In this document: positions 1 to 8,698 of the stretch, one piece after another
Layout: each line of letters starts with the position of its first letter
Numbering within the stretch: the stretch's first letter is position 1
Source of the DNA: Burkholderia cepacia ATCC 25416
GTDB taxonomy: Bacteria; Pseudomonadota; Gammaproteobacteria; Burkholderiales; Burkholderiaceae
NCBI RefSeq assembly: GCF_001411495.1
Contig: NZ_CP012982.1
Location: 806,001 to 870,000, forward strand
Direction: 5' to 3'
DNA: 64,000 nt
Notes under the pieces: model-generated
Database searches by the model: none
What the model saw: the letters and a program-made list of their open reading frames with translations, nothing else
What the model was told of the DNA's origin: nothing
Program-made: the position numbers and the translations under genes

Positions 1-417
1 CTCACGGCGACGGAAGGCGCAAGCGCCGTCGAACTGCAAGTGGCCGCGGAAAACGCGCGCCATACCGGCCGCTTCGAACGCAACCTGCCGGGCAGCGACG
101 CGCTGCACTGGGCGGACGGCAAGCTGACCGTCACCGATTCGTCGATCGCGTTCGAGGGCGACATCGCACCGGGCCCCGACTACAAGCTCTATCTCGTGCC
201 GGCCTTCGTCGATACGCGAGCGTCGTTCCTCGCGATCAAGGCGCGCGCCGTACGCGTGGGCGACCTGAAGACATTCGGCAATTTCGTCGTGGCGCTTCCC
301 GACGACGTGAATCCCGCGCAATACACGTCGGTCGTGATCTGGTGCGAACGCTTCTCGAAATTCATCAGCGCGGCCCGCTATCAAAGCGCGCCGGCGTCGG
401 GCCTGACGTCGATGTGA
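1..417 (+). CDS. DM13 domain-containing protein (3' part)
   Basis: The reading frame is open from the first base, so the gene begins upstream of the window; a TGA ends it at 415-417. The visible 138 residues match the DM13 domain family. They show an N-terminal strand-rich stretch (HTGRFERNLPGSDALHWADG), then a GPDYKLYLVP segment, and the diagnostic closing motif YTSVVIWCERFSKFISAA containing the family's conserved Cys. DM13 domains are thought to be redox-associated extracytoplasmic domains, and such short bacterial forms are usually exported; the signal peptide would lie outside the window. It converges with the DUF2894 gene and shares only a 34-bp gap with it. Family assignment is good, biochemical role unknown. 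Confidence 0.8.
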   Translation, partial: LTATEGASAVELQVAAENARHTGRFERNLPGSDALHWADGKLTVTDSSIAFEGDIAPGPDYKLYLVPAFVDTRASFLAIKARAVRVGDLKTFGNFVVALPDDVNPAQYTSVVIWCERFSKFISAARYQSAPASGLTSM

Positions 418-451
418 CCGGCACGCGGCGGCGACGGTGCGCGCTGGCGCG

Positions 452-1075
452 CTACCGGGTCTTGGCGCGCGCGCCCTTCTTCACCGCCTTCGCGCGCGGG
501 GCTTCCTTCTCGGGCTGCGCGGCGCCGCCGGCGAGATCCTCGAGCCATGCGAGCGCATCGACGTACGACAGGAACTGCTGCAGATATTCCGGCGACAGCT
601 CGCGCATCGTCGCGAGCGACCGGTGCACGAGGCTGTTCGAATTGAGCGGCCCCGCGTTGCGCGGTACCTGGTCGAGCGACTGGCGGTACTGCTGTTCGGT
701 GCGGACCTTCGACCACATCGTGCGGAAGTAGTCGACCAGCTCCGGATCGAGCCCGCGCCGGTCGGCCTGCGCATCGCGGCCGAGCCGTTCGACGAGCGCC
801 GCCAGCGACGGGCCGCGTCCGGCCGCTCCATCGGCGGCTTGCGCGGTGTCGCCCGCGGCAGCCTTCGCTTCGTCGGCCCGCGCGACGACCGCCGCGAAGC
901 CTTCGATCAGCGCGGCGAGCCGCGCGTCGAGCAGCCCGCGCGCGTTGCCTTCGAGCGCAGCCGCACGCCGCTCGAGCGCGTCGATCCGGAGAAAGCGCAC
1001 GGGGTCGAGCCGGTCGGCGCCCTGCTCGCGCCATGCGTCGAGTGTCGCGCGAACATGCGTCGCGTCGTCGGTCAC
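452..1075 (-). CDS. DUF2894-family protein, last gene of motor-like operon
   Basis: This 207-residue cytoplasmic protein has no signal peptide and no membrane segment. It is helical and charged, with a basic tail (KAVKKGARAKTR). I recognise it as DUF2894, a family seen beside DUF802 and OmpA-type genes in Burkholderiales; its biochemical role is unknown. The start is GTG at 1075, overlapping the TGA of the OmpA-like gene in a GTGA junction, which indicates translational coupling. It is the fourth and last gene of the leftward operon that begins with DUF3348. Context suggests an accessory cytoplasmic partner of the MotA/MotB-like pair, but this is inference. Confidence 0.75.
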   Translation of the reverse strand: MTDDATHVRATLDAWREQGADRLDPVRFLRIDALERRAAALEGNARGLLDARLAALIEGFAAVVARADEAKAAAGDTAQAADGAAGRGPSLAALVERLGRDAQADRRGLDPELVDYFRTMWSKVRTEQQYRQSLDQVPRNAGPLNSNSLVHRSLATMRELSPEYLQQFLSYVDALAWLEDLAGGAAQPEKEAPRAKAVKKGARAKTR

Positions 1076-1716
1076 TTCGCGTTCCCTCCGTTCGATGCCG
1101 ACTTGCGCGGCACCGGCGCGATCTCCACGCGACGGTTCTTCGCGCGGCCTTCATCGTCCGCATTCGAGCTGACCGGCTGTTCCGAGCCGAACGCGGCCGC
1201 GAACACCGACGACGCCGGCACGCCGGCGTCGATCATCGCGCGCGTGACCGTCAACGCGCGCTTGGCCGACAGTTCCCAGTTGTCCGCGAACTGGCGGTTG
1301 CCGGCATGCACCTGCTGGTCGTCGGCGAAGCCGCTGATCATCAGGATCTCGTCGCGTGTCTTCAGGTAGGCGGCGAGCGGTGCGGCCAGCGTCTTCAGCA
1401 GGTCGCGGCCGGCGGGCTGCAACTGGTCGGAGTTCAGCGCGAACAACACGTTGCCGCTGATGCCGATGCGTCCGTTCACGAGCGTCACGCGGCCGGCCGC
1501 GAGCGGCCCGGCGAGCGCCTGCTCGAGCGACTTGCGCTGCTGCGCTTCCTGCTGGCGCGCGCGCACGGCTTCCTCGAGCTTCGACGTGAGCTGCAACTGC
1601 ATGCCGATCACGCCGACGAGGATCAGCACGAACGCGCCGAGCAGCACCGACATCAGGTCGGCGAACGCGGGCCACACCGGCGCGGAGGACGCGCCGCCGT
1701 CGATTTCGTCGTGCAT
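1072..1716 (-). CDS. OmpA/MotB-like (ZorB-like) inner-membrane stator protein
   Basis: This is a 214-residue protein. A short cytoplasmic N-terminus is followed by a single membrane helix at about residues 15-38 (PAFADLMSVLLGAFVLILVG) and an OmpA-type peptidoglycan-binding domain at about 95-205, with the typical LKTRDEILMISGFADDQ, NWELSAKRA and NRRVEI segments. D20 sits at the start of the helix, where MotB, ExbD, TolR and ZorB carry their ion-conducting Asp. The protein is therefore expected to pair with the MotA/TolQ-like DUF802 protein encoded 3 bp upstream. Its stop overlaps the DUF2894 start. Alternative reading: a plain OmpA-family envelope protein; the Asp-containing helix and the neighbour argue against that. 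Confidence 0.85.
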   Translation of the reverse strand: MHDEIDGGASSAPVWPAFADLMSVLLGAFVLILVGVIGMQLQLTSKLEEAVRARQQEAQQRKSLEQALAGPLAAGRVTLVNGRIGISGNVLFALNSDQLQPAGRDLLKTLAAPLAAYLKTRDEILMISGFADDQQVHAGNRQFADNWELSAKRALTVTRAMIDAGVPASSVFAAAFGSEQPVSSNADDEGRAKNRRVEIAPVPRKSASNGGNAK

Positions 1717-1719
1717 GCG

Positions 1720-4700
1720 TTACGCTCCGACGGACGCCCGCCGGCCGGCGAGCTGCTGCAGGTCTTCGACGATCTGCTTCTGCGACATCATGCTCAGGTC
1801 GATCACCTCTCGCGCCTGCGCGACGTAGTACTCGAGCTGCTCGTCGCTGCGCGCGAGCGACTTCTCGAGCGCGGCCTCGATGCGTTGCAGGTGGGTCAGC
1901 AGCTTGTCGTTCGACTCGCCGAACACCTGCACGGCCATCCCGAACGCATCGCCGAGGCTCGCGACTTCGACCGCGCCCGCCGTGACTTGCGCGGCCACCG
2001 AGTCGAGCTTGCGCGTTTCGGCGTCGACGGTGTCGTTGAAGCGCGCCCCGACGCGGTCGAGCAGGTCGGCCGACGTGCTGACGAGCGCGTCGATCGCGGT
2101 GCGCTGTTCGGTCGACGCGTGATTGACCGCGCCGAGCAGCGTTTCGAGCGTCGCGAGCAGGCGGCTGCGTTCCTCGAGCATCGCGGTGTCGTGTACCAGG
2201 CTGTCGGACAGGCGCTGGCGCAGCTCGGCGACGACGTCGGCCGCGGCCTTCGGCGCCTCCGACGCAGCCTGCACGAGGCGCGCGATCTCGTTGATCGTGT
2301 CGCTCGCATGCACCTGCGCCTGCGCGGTGATGTCGTTCGCGGTGCGGGCCAGCGTGTCGCAGATGTCCTGCTGGCGCGTCGCGGCCTGCGCGCTCGTGTG
2401 CGCCCATTCGTCGCGCAGCGCGGCCGCCATCGCGGCGAGCGAGTCGTTCCACGCGGCGAGGCGTTGTTCGTCGCGGGCGGCCAGTTGCGTCTGCAAGCCC
2501 GTGTGCGAATCGCGGATCGTCGACAGCAGGTCGTTCGAGCGTTGTTCGAACGTTGCAGCCTGTGCGGTCAGGTCGCGCGTCGTTTGCGCGAGTGCGTCGC
2601 AGATTTCCTGCTGACGGCCCGCGCTGTGCACGCCTGCGCGTTGCCATTCGTCGCCCAGCTTCGCGGCCATCGCGGCGAGCGATTCGTTCCACGCGGTGAG
2701 GCGTTCTTCGTCGCGCGCGGCCAGTTGCGTCTGCAGACCGGTGTGCGAATCGCGGATCGTCGACAGCAGGTCATTCGAGCGCTGTTCGAAGGTCGAAGCC
2801 TGCGCGGTCAGGTCGCGCGTCGTTTGCGCCAGTGCGTCGCAGATTTCCTGCTGACGGCCCGCGCTGTGTACCCCCGCACGCTGCCATTCGTCGCCGAGCT
2901 TCGCGGCCATCGCGGCCAGCGATTCGTTCCACGCGGTGAGACGTTCCTCGTCGCGCGCCGCCAGTTGCGTCTGCAGGCCCGTGTGCGACTCGCGAATCGT
3001 CGACAGCAGGTCGTTCGAGCGTTGTTCGAACGTTGCAGCCTGTGCGGTCAGGTCGCGCGTCGTTTGCGCGAGTGCGTCGCAGATTTCCTGCTGACGGCCC
3101 GCGCTGTGCTCGCCTGCGCGTTGCCATTCGTCGCCGAGCTTCGCGGCCATCGCGGCCAGCGATTCGTTCCACGCGGTGAGGCGTTGTTCGTCGCGCGCCG
3201 CCAGTTGCGCCTGCAAACCCGTGTGCGACTCGCGAATCGTCGACAGCAGGTCGTTCGAGCGCTGCTCGAAAGCCGAAGCCTGCGCGGTCAGGTCGCGCGT
3301 CGTTTGCGCGAGTGCATCGCAGATTTCCTGCTGACGGCCCGCGCTGTGCTCGCCTGCGCGTTGCCATTCGTCGCCGAGCTTCGCGGCCATCGCGGCCAGC
3401 GATTCGTTCCACGCGGTGAGGCGCCGTTCGTCGCGCGCGGCCAGCTCGGTCTGCAGCCCCGCGTGCGACTCGCGCATCGCGGCAAGCGTCGCGCCCGAAT
3501 GGCGTTCGAACGTCGCGGCGGCCTCGCCCAGCGCACGCGCATGCTGGCCGGCCAGCGTCTCGCCGACCTGCTCCTGGCGCACCAGCGCATCGCGCCAGGC
3601 ATCCGACAGGCGGCTTTCGGTCGATTCGAGGCGCGTCGCGACGCCGTCGAGCAGGTCCGTCGAACGCTGCGCGAAGGTCTCGGTGAACTGGCCGAGCGTC
3701 GTCTGCAACTGCTGTGCGACGGCATCGCCCGCGCGGCGCTGTTCGTCGAGCGCGCGGCTCCAGACGGCCGTCACGTTGCCGGTGGTCTTCTCGAAGCCGT
3801 CCGTCAGCCCGTCGAGCTGACGCTGCACGGCGCCCGTCACGGTGTCGCGCAGCGCGGCCATCTCCTGCGCGAGCCCCGTCATCGTCGCGGCGACGACCGG
3901 CTGCAGCGCGGCACCGGCCACGCGCGCGCTTTCGGCGGCGCTTTCCTTCAGCGCGTCCCCGACATTCGACGCGAGGCCCGCATACGCGCGCTCGGTCCGA
4001 TCGAAGAACGCTTGCTGGCTTTCGATCTGGCGATCGTGCAGCGCGACGCTGCGCGCCTCGAGCGACGTCATCATCGTCTGCAGGCGGTCGACCAGCGCCG
4101 GCATCACGTCGGCCTGGCGCTGCAGCAGCCGGAACGACTCGTCGCGCTGATGCGCGGACGAGTGCACACGCAGCGTCGTCGCGATCTTCGCGTCGAGCTG
4201 CTGGGCCGCGTCGATCCGCTCGCGGCGCACGAGCGCGGACAGCAGGCCGAGCATCGCGGACGCCGCGACGCCGGCAATCGACGTGCCGAATGCGAAGCCG
4301 AGGCCCTTCACCGGCGCGATCAGCGACGCGCGGATCGCGTCGAGATCGGTCGCGCTTTCGAGCGCGGCGCCCGTGCCCTTCAGCGTGACGACCATCCCGA
4401 GCAACGTGCCGAGCATGCCGAGCAGCACGAGCAGGCCGACGAGATAAGGCGTGAGCGACGGGCCCGGCAGCGCGACGCGCGCGCCTTCGACCCGCGCGCG
4501 CACGGCGCCGCGCAGGCCCGGGTGCAACGTATCGAGCCACGTGTCGAGCTTCGCGGGCGCCTCGGTCAGGCCGGCGACCGCGTGCGACAGCGTGGCGGTG
4601 GCCTGCCGGTAGCGCAGCAGTTCCCATGCGCCGGCGACGTAGCACGCGGCGATCAGCAGCGTGACGGCCGACGCCAGCGGGTTCGACGCGACATAGCCGA

Positions 4701-4767
4701 CGCCGATCCAGCCCACAGCGAGCAGACCGGCGACGAAGACAACGAGATCAAGGCGAATTCTGGACAT
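1720..4767 (-). CDS. DUF802 protein: MotA/TolQ/ZorA-like membrane protein with long repeat tail
   Basis: This protein has 1015 residues. It has two N-terminal membrane helices (about 7-27 and 33-51) and then two more (about 106-128 and 152-179). The sequences GMLGTLLGMVVTLKGTG and GFAFGTSIAGVAASAMLGLL resemble the conserved channel helices of ExbB/TolQ/MotA. The remaining ~830 residues are a soluble, Ala/Glu/Gln-rich predicted coiled-coil tail. It includes an 80-residue unit (AAMAAKLGDEWQRAG ... QQEICDALAQTTRDLTAQA ... STIRESHTGLQ) repeated about five times almost without change. ZorA of Zorya anti-phage systems has the same plan: motor head plus long intracellular tail. The gene lies between DUF3348 (10-bp gap) and the OmpA/MotB-like gene. 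I see no strong ribosome binding site, so coupling with DUF3348 is likely. Function inferred, not demonstrated. Confidence 0.85.
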   Translation of the reverse strand: MSRIRLDLVVFVAGLLAVGWIGVGYVASNPLASAVTLLIAACYVAGAWELLRYRQATATLSHAVAGLTEAPAKLDTWLDTLHPGLRGAVRARVEGARVALPGPSLTPYLVGLLVLLGMLGTLLGMVVTLKGTGAALESATDLDAIRASLIAPVKGLGFAFGTSIAGVAASAMLGLLSALVRRERIDAAQQLDAKIATTLRVHSSAHQRDESFRLLQRQADVMPALVDRLQTMMTSLEARSVALHDRQIESQQAFFDRTERAYAGLASNVGDALKESAAESARVAGAALQPVVAATMTGLAQEMAALRDTVTGAVQRQLDGLTDGFEKTTGNVTAVWSRALDEQRRAGDAVAQQLQTTLGQFTETFAQRSTDLLDGVATRLESTESRLSDAWRDALVRQEQVGETLAGQHARALGEAAATFERHSGATLAAMRESHAGLQTELAARDERRLTAWNESLAAMAAKLGDEWQRAGEHSAGRQQEICDALAQTTRDLTAQASAFEQRSNDLLSTIRESHTGLQAQLAARDEQRLTAWNESLAAMAAKLGDEWQRAGEHSAGRQQEICDALAQTTRDLTAQAATFEQRSNDLLSTIRESHTGLQTQLAARDEERLTAWNESLAAMAAKLGDEWQRAGVHSAGRQQEICDALAQTTRDLTAQASTFEQRSNDLLSTIRDSHTGLQTQLAARDEERLTAWNESLAAMAAKLGDEWQRAGVHSAGRQQEICDALAQTTRDLTAQAATFEQRSNDLLSTIRDSHTGLQTQLAARDEQRLAAWNDSLAAMAAALRDEWAHTSAQAATRQQDICDTLARTANDITAQAQVHASDTINEIARLVQAASEAPKAAADVVAELRQRLSDSLVHDTAMLEERSRLLATLETLLGAVNHASTEQRTAIDALVSTSADLLDRVGARFNDTVDAETRKLDSVAAQVTAGAVEVASLGDAFGMAVQVFGESNDKLLTHLQRIEAALEKSLARSDEQLEYYVAQAREVIDLSMMSQKQIVEDLQQLAGRRASVGA
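2401..3480 (-). repeat. Tandem 240-bp coding repeats in the DUF802 tail
   Basis: Successive copies with exactly 240-bp periodicity are visible by eye: the same text recurs at 2461, 2701, 2941, 3181 and 3421, with a more diverged copy around 2221-2460. Each encodes an 80-residue coiled-coil unit. The central copies differ at only a few bases, so they are either recent duplications or kept alike by gene conversion. Boundaries are approximate because the outer copies fade gradually. The number of units would set the length of the cytoplasmic tail. Confidence 0.9.
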
Positions 4768-4777
4768 AGCGTGTTGA

Positions 4778-5569
4778 TTAGCAGGTGCGAAGGGCCGCGA
4801 GCAGCCCGTCTACCGTTTGAAACCGGACTTCGAGTTCGGCAAGCAGGATGCTTTGCATCTCGTCGCGAAACGTATCGAGCCATGCGCCTGGCACGATCGC
4901 CGCGACGGCCGGGCTGTTGACGATCGCCGCGCCGTCATCGGCGGGATCGGCCGTGGCCGCGGATTCCGCTGCGGCTGCGGCCGCGGCTTCGGCATCGGCC
5001 AGCGCCTGCCGCTCCGCGTCGCGCAGCCGCCCGAAGCGCGTACCGAGCAGCGCGGGCACGGCCGACAGCAGGCTGCGCTCGCGCGCGCCGAGCACGCGCT
5101 CCATGATCGCGTCGAGCGTCGCGAGCCGCGCCATCCCGGACGAGCACGCGGCGAGCGCGACCCGCAGGCGCCCACGCAACTGGCCGATCGCCGTTTCCAT
5201 GTCCTGCTGCAGGGACAGGTAACGCTGGCGGAAGTCCGCGAAATCGGCCGTGTCGGCGGCCGGCGGCGGCGGATCGCCGGGCCGGCGCCGCGCACGCGGC
5301 CGGTTGGCGGCCGTGATCGCCTGCGCGAGCTCGTGGCGCACGCGCGCGCAGTCGCGCTCCGCGTCGTAACCGCGCACGCCGGCCGCGACGCCGGGCGGAC
5401 TCGCATTCAGCGCGGACGACAGCGTGATCGCATCGGTCCAGCCGAGCCACTGGCTCAGCCGGTCGGACAGCGTCTGCCGGGATTCCGCGACGTCGGCATC
5501 GGCCAGGCGCGCGAGCAGCCGGACGAGCGCCGGGCCGCTCAGCGCCGGGCGCGAAGGTGCTTGCACCAT
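4778..5569 (-). CDS. DUF3348-family protein, first gene of motor-like operon
   Basis: A 263-residue cytoplasmic protein that I recognise as DUF3348 (opening MVQAPSRPALSGPALVRLLA). It is helical and contains an Ala/Glu-rich linker at about 200-225. No catalytic motif is visible. The frame stays open upstream to 5863, but Met at 5569 begins the conserved family N-terminus, so I chose it. It is the promoter-proximal gene of a four-gene unit (DUF3348, DUF802, OmpA-like, DUF2894), separated from DUF802 by 10 bp. It may be a cytoplasmic adaptor or effector for the motor-like pair, but the sequence gives no direct evidence of activity. Confidence 0.78.
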   Translation of the reverse strand: MVQAPSRPALSGPALVRLLARLADADVAESRQTLSDRLSQWLGWTDAITLSSALNASPPGVAAGVRGYDAERDCARVRHELAQAITAANRPRARRRPGDPPPPAADTADFADFRQRYLSLQQDMETAIGQLRGRLRVALAACSSGMARLATLDAIMERVLGARERSLLSAVPALLGTRFGRLRDAERQALADAEAAAAAAAESAATADPADDGAAIVNSPAVAAIVPGAWLDTFRDEMQSILLAELEVRFQTVDGLLAALRTC

Positions 5570-5907
5570 GCTGCAAACCGTCAAAAAAGGCAGCAGTTTA
5601 CACGTCGCCGGGAGGTCGACCGCCAGAATCGGGGAAGCGCCACCGCCCGGTGGCGCGTGCGGCACTCGCGAACGCCCGCCACACAAGGCTTGGCGGGCGG
5701 CCGGGGGTTGCCGCGGCGACGGTTCTGCCGCCCTTGCCCGCCGCCGCATCGCCCGCCGGTTGCGAATTCGGGCCGCCGAGACCCGCCGCGTTGCGCTACC
5801 ATCGCAGCACCCGTCGGGCCACGCGTGCCGGCCGCGGGCTGCGCCCCCGAGACCGGGTGCCACCGACCCACAACGAACAACAAACGGGCCCGGCCCGACC
5901 GCACACG
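5570..5907. other. Divergent intergenic region with hairpin
   Basis: This 338-bp stretch separates the DUF3348 operon from the DUF1444-like gene and must hold both promoters. It contains a perfect 9-bp inverted repeat at 5673-5699 (CGCCCGCCA / TGGCGGGCG, 9-nt loop). No clear -35/-10 pair could be picked in this GC-rich sequence, and no small gene is supported. Confidence 0.5.
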
Positions 5908-7119
5908 ATGCTTGCCAACCTCGTCACGCGCCTGCGCGACCGTTTCGGCAAACCGCCGACCCCGCAGGCCTTCGCCGAACGCCTGATCGCCACGCTGCGC
6001 GCATCGGGCGACACGCGCACCTGGCGCCACGAGGACGAGAAAGGCTGTCTCGTCCAGTCGGATGCTCCGTCGACCATCATCAACCTGCACAACCTGTTCC
6101 GCGACTACGCGGCCGCGAAGCCGTCCGAGCGCGACACCGTGCTGAAACGGCAAGCGAGCGCGATGATGCAGCACGAGATCCCCGAGGATTTCGCCGCGGC
6201 ACGCGCGAAGCTGCGGCCCGTGATCCGCAGCGCGACCGAGCGCGGCGTGACCGCGCTGCAACTGGCCGGGCAGCCCGGCGTAACGGAACTGGCATTCCGG
6301 CCGCTGTGCGAGAACATCGAAATCGGCATCGCGTACGACGGCGAGTTCAACATCGCGCGCCTGCCGACCTCGACGCTCGACGAATGGGGCATCTCGTTCG
6401 ACGACGCATGCGAGATCGCGATCGACAACCTGCGGGCCGAATCGTCGGCGCCGTGGGCCGCGCTGCCGAACGGGGTGTTCCTGTCGCAATTCAACGATTC
6501 CTACGACGCGGCGCGGCTGCTGCTGACCGACCTGCTCCACCGGCAGCCGATCGCCGGCGCGCCGGTCGTGATGGCACCGAACCGCGCGGTGCTGCTGCTC
6601 ACCGGCGACCGCAATCCGGCCGGGCTCGCCGCCATGGTCGACCTCGCCGAACAGGCGCAGGCGCAGCCGCGCCCGCTGCCGCCGCTGATGCTGCGCTGGG
6701 ACGGCACCGCGTGGCGGCGTTTCGTGCCGGAAGGGCTCGAAACGAAGCTGGCCGCGCTGCGCATCGGCGAGCTCGCGGGCGACTACCAGGATCAGCGGAT
6801 GCTCCTCGACGACGTGCATGAACGCGACGGCACCGACGTTTTCGTGGCGACCTACTCGGTGTACAAGCGCCAGGACGGCAGCCTGTTCAGCGTCGGCGTA
6901 TGGAGCGACGGCGTGCACACGCTGCTGCCCGAGACGGATATCGTCGCGCTCCATCGCGAGTCGACCGGACAGTCGGCCTACGTACCGATGGCCGAGCTGC
7001 TGAACACGTGCGGCGACCTGATGACGGCCACCGGGCATCGCCCGGTGCGTTATGAAGTGAAGGTGTTTCCCGACGACGCGCGGTTCGCGGCGCTGCTGGA
7101 GCGGTTCAGCGAAGCCTGA
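5908..7119 (+). CDS. DUF1444-like (YtpQ family) protein
   Basis: A 403-residue soluble protein without signal peptide or membrane helix. The middle and C-terminal parts resemble DUF1444/YtpQ-type proteins, including the segment LDEWGISFDDACEIAIDNL, which matches the family's pattern of an aromatic residue, an acidic pair and Ala-x-x-NL. The frame is open upstream to 5557, but the upstream part is Arg/Pro-rich low-complexity sequence, so the ATG at 5908 (MLANLVTRLRDRFGKP) is preferred. No function is established for the family. The gene ends at a strong hairpin shared with the converging LysE gene. Confidence 0.65.
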   Translation: MLANLVTRLRDRFGKPPTPQAFAERLIATLRASGDTRTWRHEDEKGCLVQSDAPSTIINLHNLFRDYAAAKPSERDTVLKRQASAMMQHEIPEDFAAARAKLRPVIRSATERGVTALQLAGQPGVTELAFRPLCENIEIGIAYDGEFNIARLPTSTLDEWGISFDDACEIAIDNLRAESSAPWAALPNGVFLSQFNDSYDAARLLLTDLLHRQPIAGAPVVMAPNRAVLLLTGDRNPAGLAAMVDLAEQAQAQPRPLPPLMLRWDGTAWRRFVPEGLETKLAALRIGELAGDYQDQRMLLDDVHERDGTDVFVATYSVYKRQDGSLFSVGVWSDGVHTLLPETDIVALHRESTGQSAYVPMAELLNTCGDLMTATGHRPVRYEVKVFPDDARFAALLERFSEA

Positions 7120-7139
7120 TGCCGAAGCGCGGTGCGCGC

Positions 7140-7171
7140 CGGCGGCCGGCCGCTGGAATGGCCGGCCGCCG
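7140..7171. terminator. Bidirectional terminator-like hairpin
   Basis: A perfect 12-bp stem (CGGCGGCCGGCC paired with GGCCGGCCGCCG) with an 8-nt loop lies between the convergent DUF1444-like and LysE genes. No U-tract follows, as is common in very GC-rich genomes. Confidence 0.7.
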
Positions 7172-7198
7172 TGCGATGCAGAACAGGAATGGAAGCGC

Positions 7199-7837
7199 TC
7201 AGATTCCCGCTTTCGGCGCGTTCAGGATCAGCCGCAGCCCGAGCAGCGTGATCGCGCCGGCCGCGACGCGGTCGACCCACTTCTTCGCGCGCAGGTAGAG
7301 CTCGCGCGGCCGGCGCGTGGAGAAGCACAGCGCGACGATCGTGTACCAGCCGAACTCGACGCCGAACACGAGCGGCGGCAGCGCCAGGTAGCACCACAGC
7401 GGCGGATGCTGCGGGAGCAGCGCCGCGAAGATGCTGCCGTACCAGATCGCCGTCTTCGGGTTGCTGAGCTGGGTCGTGAGGCCCGTCCAGAACGACTTGC
7501 GCGCGCTGCCGCCGCCCATCGCCTGCGGATCGTCCATCGCGATCGGCCGGTCGGCGCCGCGCCAGATCTTCGACGCCATGTAGATCAGGTACGCGCCGCC
7601 CGCCACCTTGAGGCCCACGTACAGCCATTCGACGGCCTGCAGCAGCGTGTAGAGCCCGGCCAGCGCGACGCCGCCGAACACGATGCCGCCGATGCCCATG
7701 CCGAGCGCGGTGGCCAGCCCGTCGCGGCGCGACAGCCCGATCGCATTGCGGGCCACCAGCACGAAGCTCGGGCCCGGAATCATCGCGCCGAGAAACAGCG
7801 CAGCCAGGATGGCGAGTACGGCAGCCGATGCGGTCAT
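7199..7837 (-). CDS. LysE/RhtB family amino-acid exporter
   Basis: A 212-residue integral membrane protein of the LysE/RhtB superfamily, which exports amino acids or homoserine-like solutes across the inner membrane. The family hallmark GAMIPGPSFVLVARNAIG lies in the first helix (about 18-35), followed by GLATALGMGIGG, and five to six hydrophobic segments can be drawn. The frame extends to 7999, but the ATG at 7837 is preceded by AAGGAG seven bases upstream, which decides the start. It is divergent from the secreted protein at 8120 and convergent with the DUF1444-like gene. The substrate cannot be told from sequence. Confidence 0.9.
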   Translation of the reverse strand: MTASAAVLAILAALFLGAMIPGPSFVLVARNAIGLSRRDGLATALGMGIGGIVFGGVALAGLYTLLQAVEWLYVGLKVAGGAYLIYMASKIWRGADRPIAMDDPQAMGGGSARKSFWTGLTTQLSNPKTAIWYGSIFAALLPQHPPLWCYLALPPLVFGVEFGWYTIVALCFSTRRPRELYLRAKKWVDRVAAGAITLLGLRLILNAPKAGI

Positions 7838-8119
7838 CGAAATCTCCTTGGTGAGCGACGCCGAAGCGCCGGCGCCTGCGTGTCGTGTCCGACGGTCGAG
7901 CCGCCGATTCTGGCACGCTTCGCGCATGGCCGAAAGCCGCGTGGCGCTGCTATGCTGGCCCTCTTTCCCGTCAATCGCGCCAGTCGCGCCGCCCACCATG
8001 ATCGAGATCCGCGCCGCCCATCGCGCTCAATCCGGTGCCGGGCACCGCGTTTCCCGGGCGGGATTTGTCGCCCCGCGCGATCGGCCACCCTCTTCCTCTT
8101 TTCGACCGGACACCCCGTC

Positions 8120-8698
8120 ATGCGCGTTTTCCACCTGCCCATCGTGCTCGCCTCGCTGCTCGCCGTGCTTTCGCCCGGCGCCCGCGCCGGCGACCTGCCG
8201 AAGTCGATCGCCGCGCAGCTGCCGGCCGGCTACCAGCCGCTGCTCGCGCAAGCCGGGCCGGATCTCGACAACGGACGGCACAGCTTCCTCGTCGTCGTGC
8301 ACCGGGCGGTCGATACGCGCGAGCAGCCGTCGCCGCGCCCGCTGCTGATCTTCGAGGAGCAGGCCGACCACGCGTTCCGGCTCGCCGCGCGCAATGACCA
8401 GGTCGTGCTGCGCGCGAACGAAGGCGGCCAGTGCGATCCGTTCGATCCGGACGATGCCGCCGACAACGGCTTCGCGGTGAAAGGCCGCTATTTCACCGTG
8501 CAGAACTTCGTCGCGTGCGGACAGCACTGGACCGACTACGTGACGTTCCGCTACGACCCGCACACGCATGGCTGGGTGTTTTCGAACCGGATCGTCACCG
8601 AATCGTTTCCGCTCGACGACCAGCCCGATCACGTCACCGTCACGCGCGCAGACGCGCACCGGCCGGTGTCGTTCGGTCAGTGGAAGCGCAAGGACTGA
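8120..8698 (+). CDS. Small secreted protein of unknown function
   Basis: A 192-residue protein with a classic signal peptide (MRVFHLPIVLASLLAVLSPGARAG), predicted cleavage after ARA near residue 23, so it is periplasmic or secreted. The mature part contains two Cys residues (CDPFDPDDAADN and FVACGQHW) that could form a disulfide, and WTDYVTFRYD and HGWVFSN segments suggest a beta-rich fold. I do not recognise the family. The start is the ATG that opens the signal peptide; the frame is open further upstream but without coding character. It converges with the AT-richer Hint-protein operon. Confidence 0.7.
   Translation: MRVFHLPIVLASLLAVLSPGARAGDLPKSIAAQLPAGYQPLLAQAGPDLDNGRHSFLVVVHRAVDTREQPSPRPLLIFEEQADHAFRLAARNDQVVLRANEGGQCDPFDPDDAADNGFAVKGRYFTVQNFVACGQHWTDYVTFRYDPHTHGWVFSNRIVTESFPLDDQPDHVTVTRADAHRPVSFGQWKRKD

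Noticed and set aside
2401-3480. Regular repeats that might suggest a CRISPR array or satellite
   Set aside because: The period is 240 bp with no spacer/repeat alternation, and the repeats stay in frame inside a coding sequence, so they are protein repeats.
1033-4920. A 1295-codon open frame on the plus strand
   Set aside because: It is the antisense shadow of the DUF802/OmpA-like genes. High GC keeps the frame open; the product is Arg-rich without recognisable domains, while the minus-strand proteins have clear membrane helices and family motifs.
7140-7171. Possible mobile-element terminal repeat
   Set aside because: It is a single hairpin between convergent genes, with no transposase and no target duplication; a terminator explains it.
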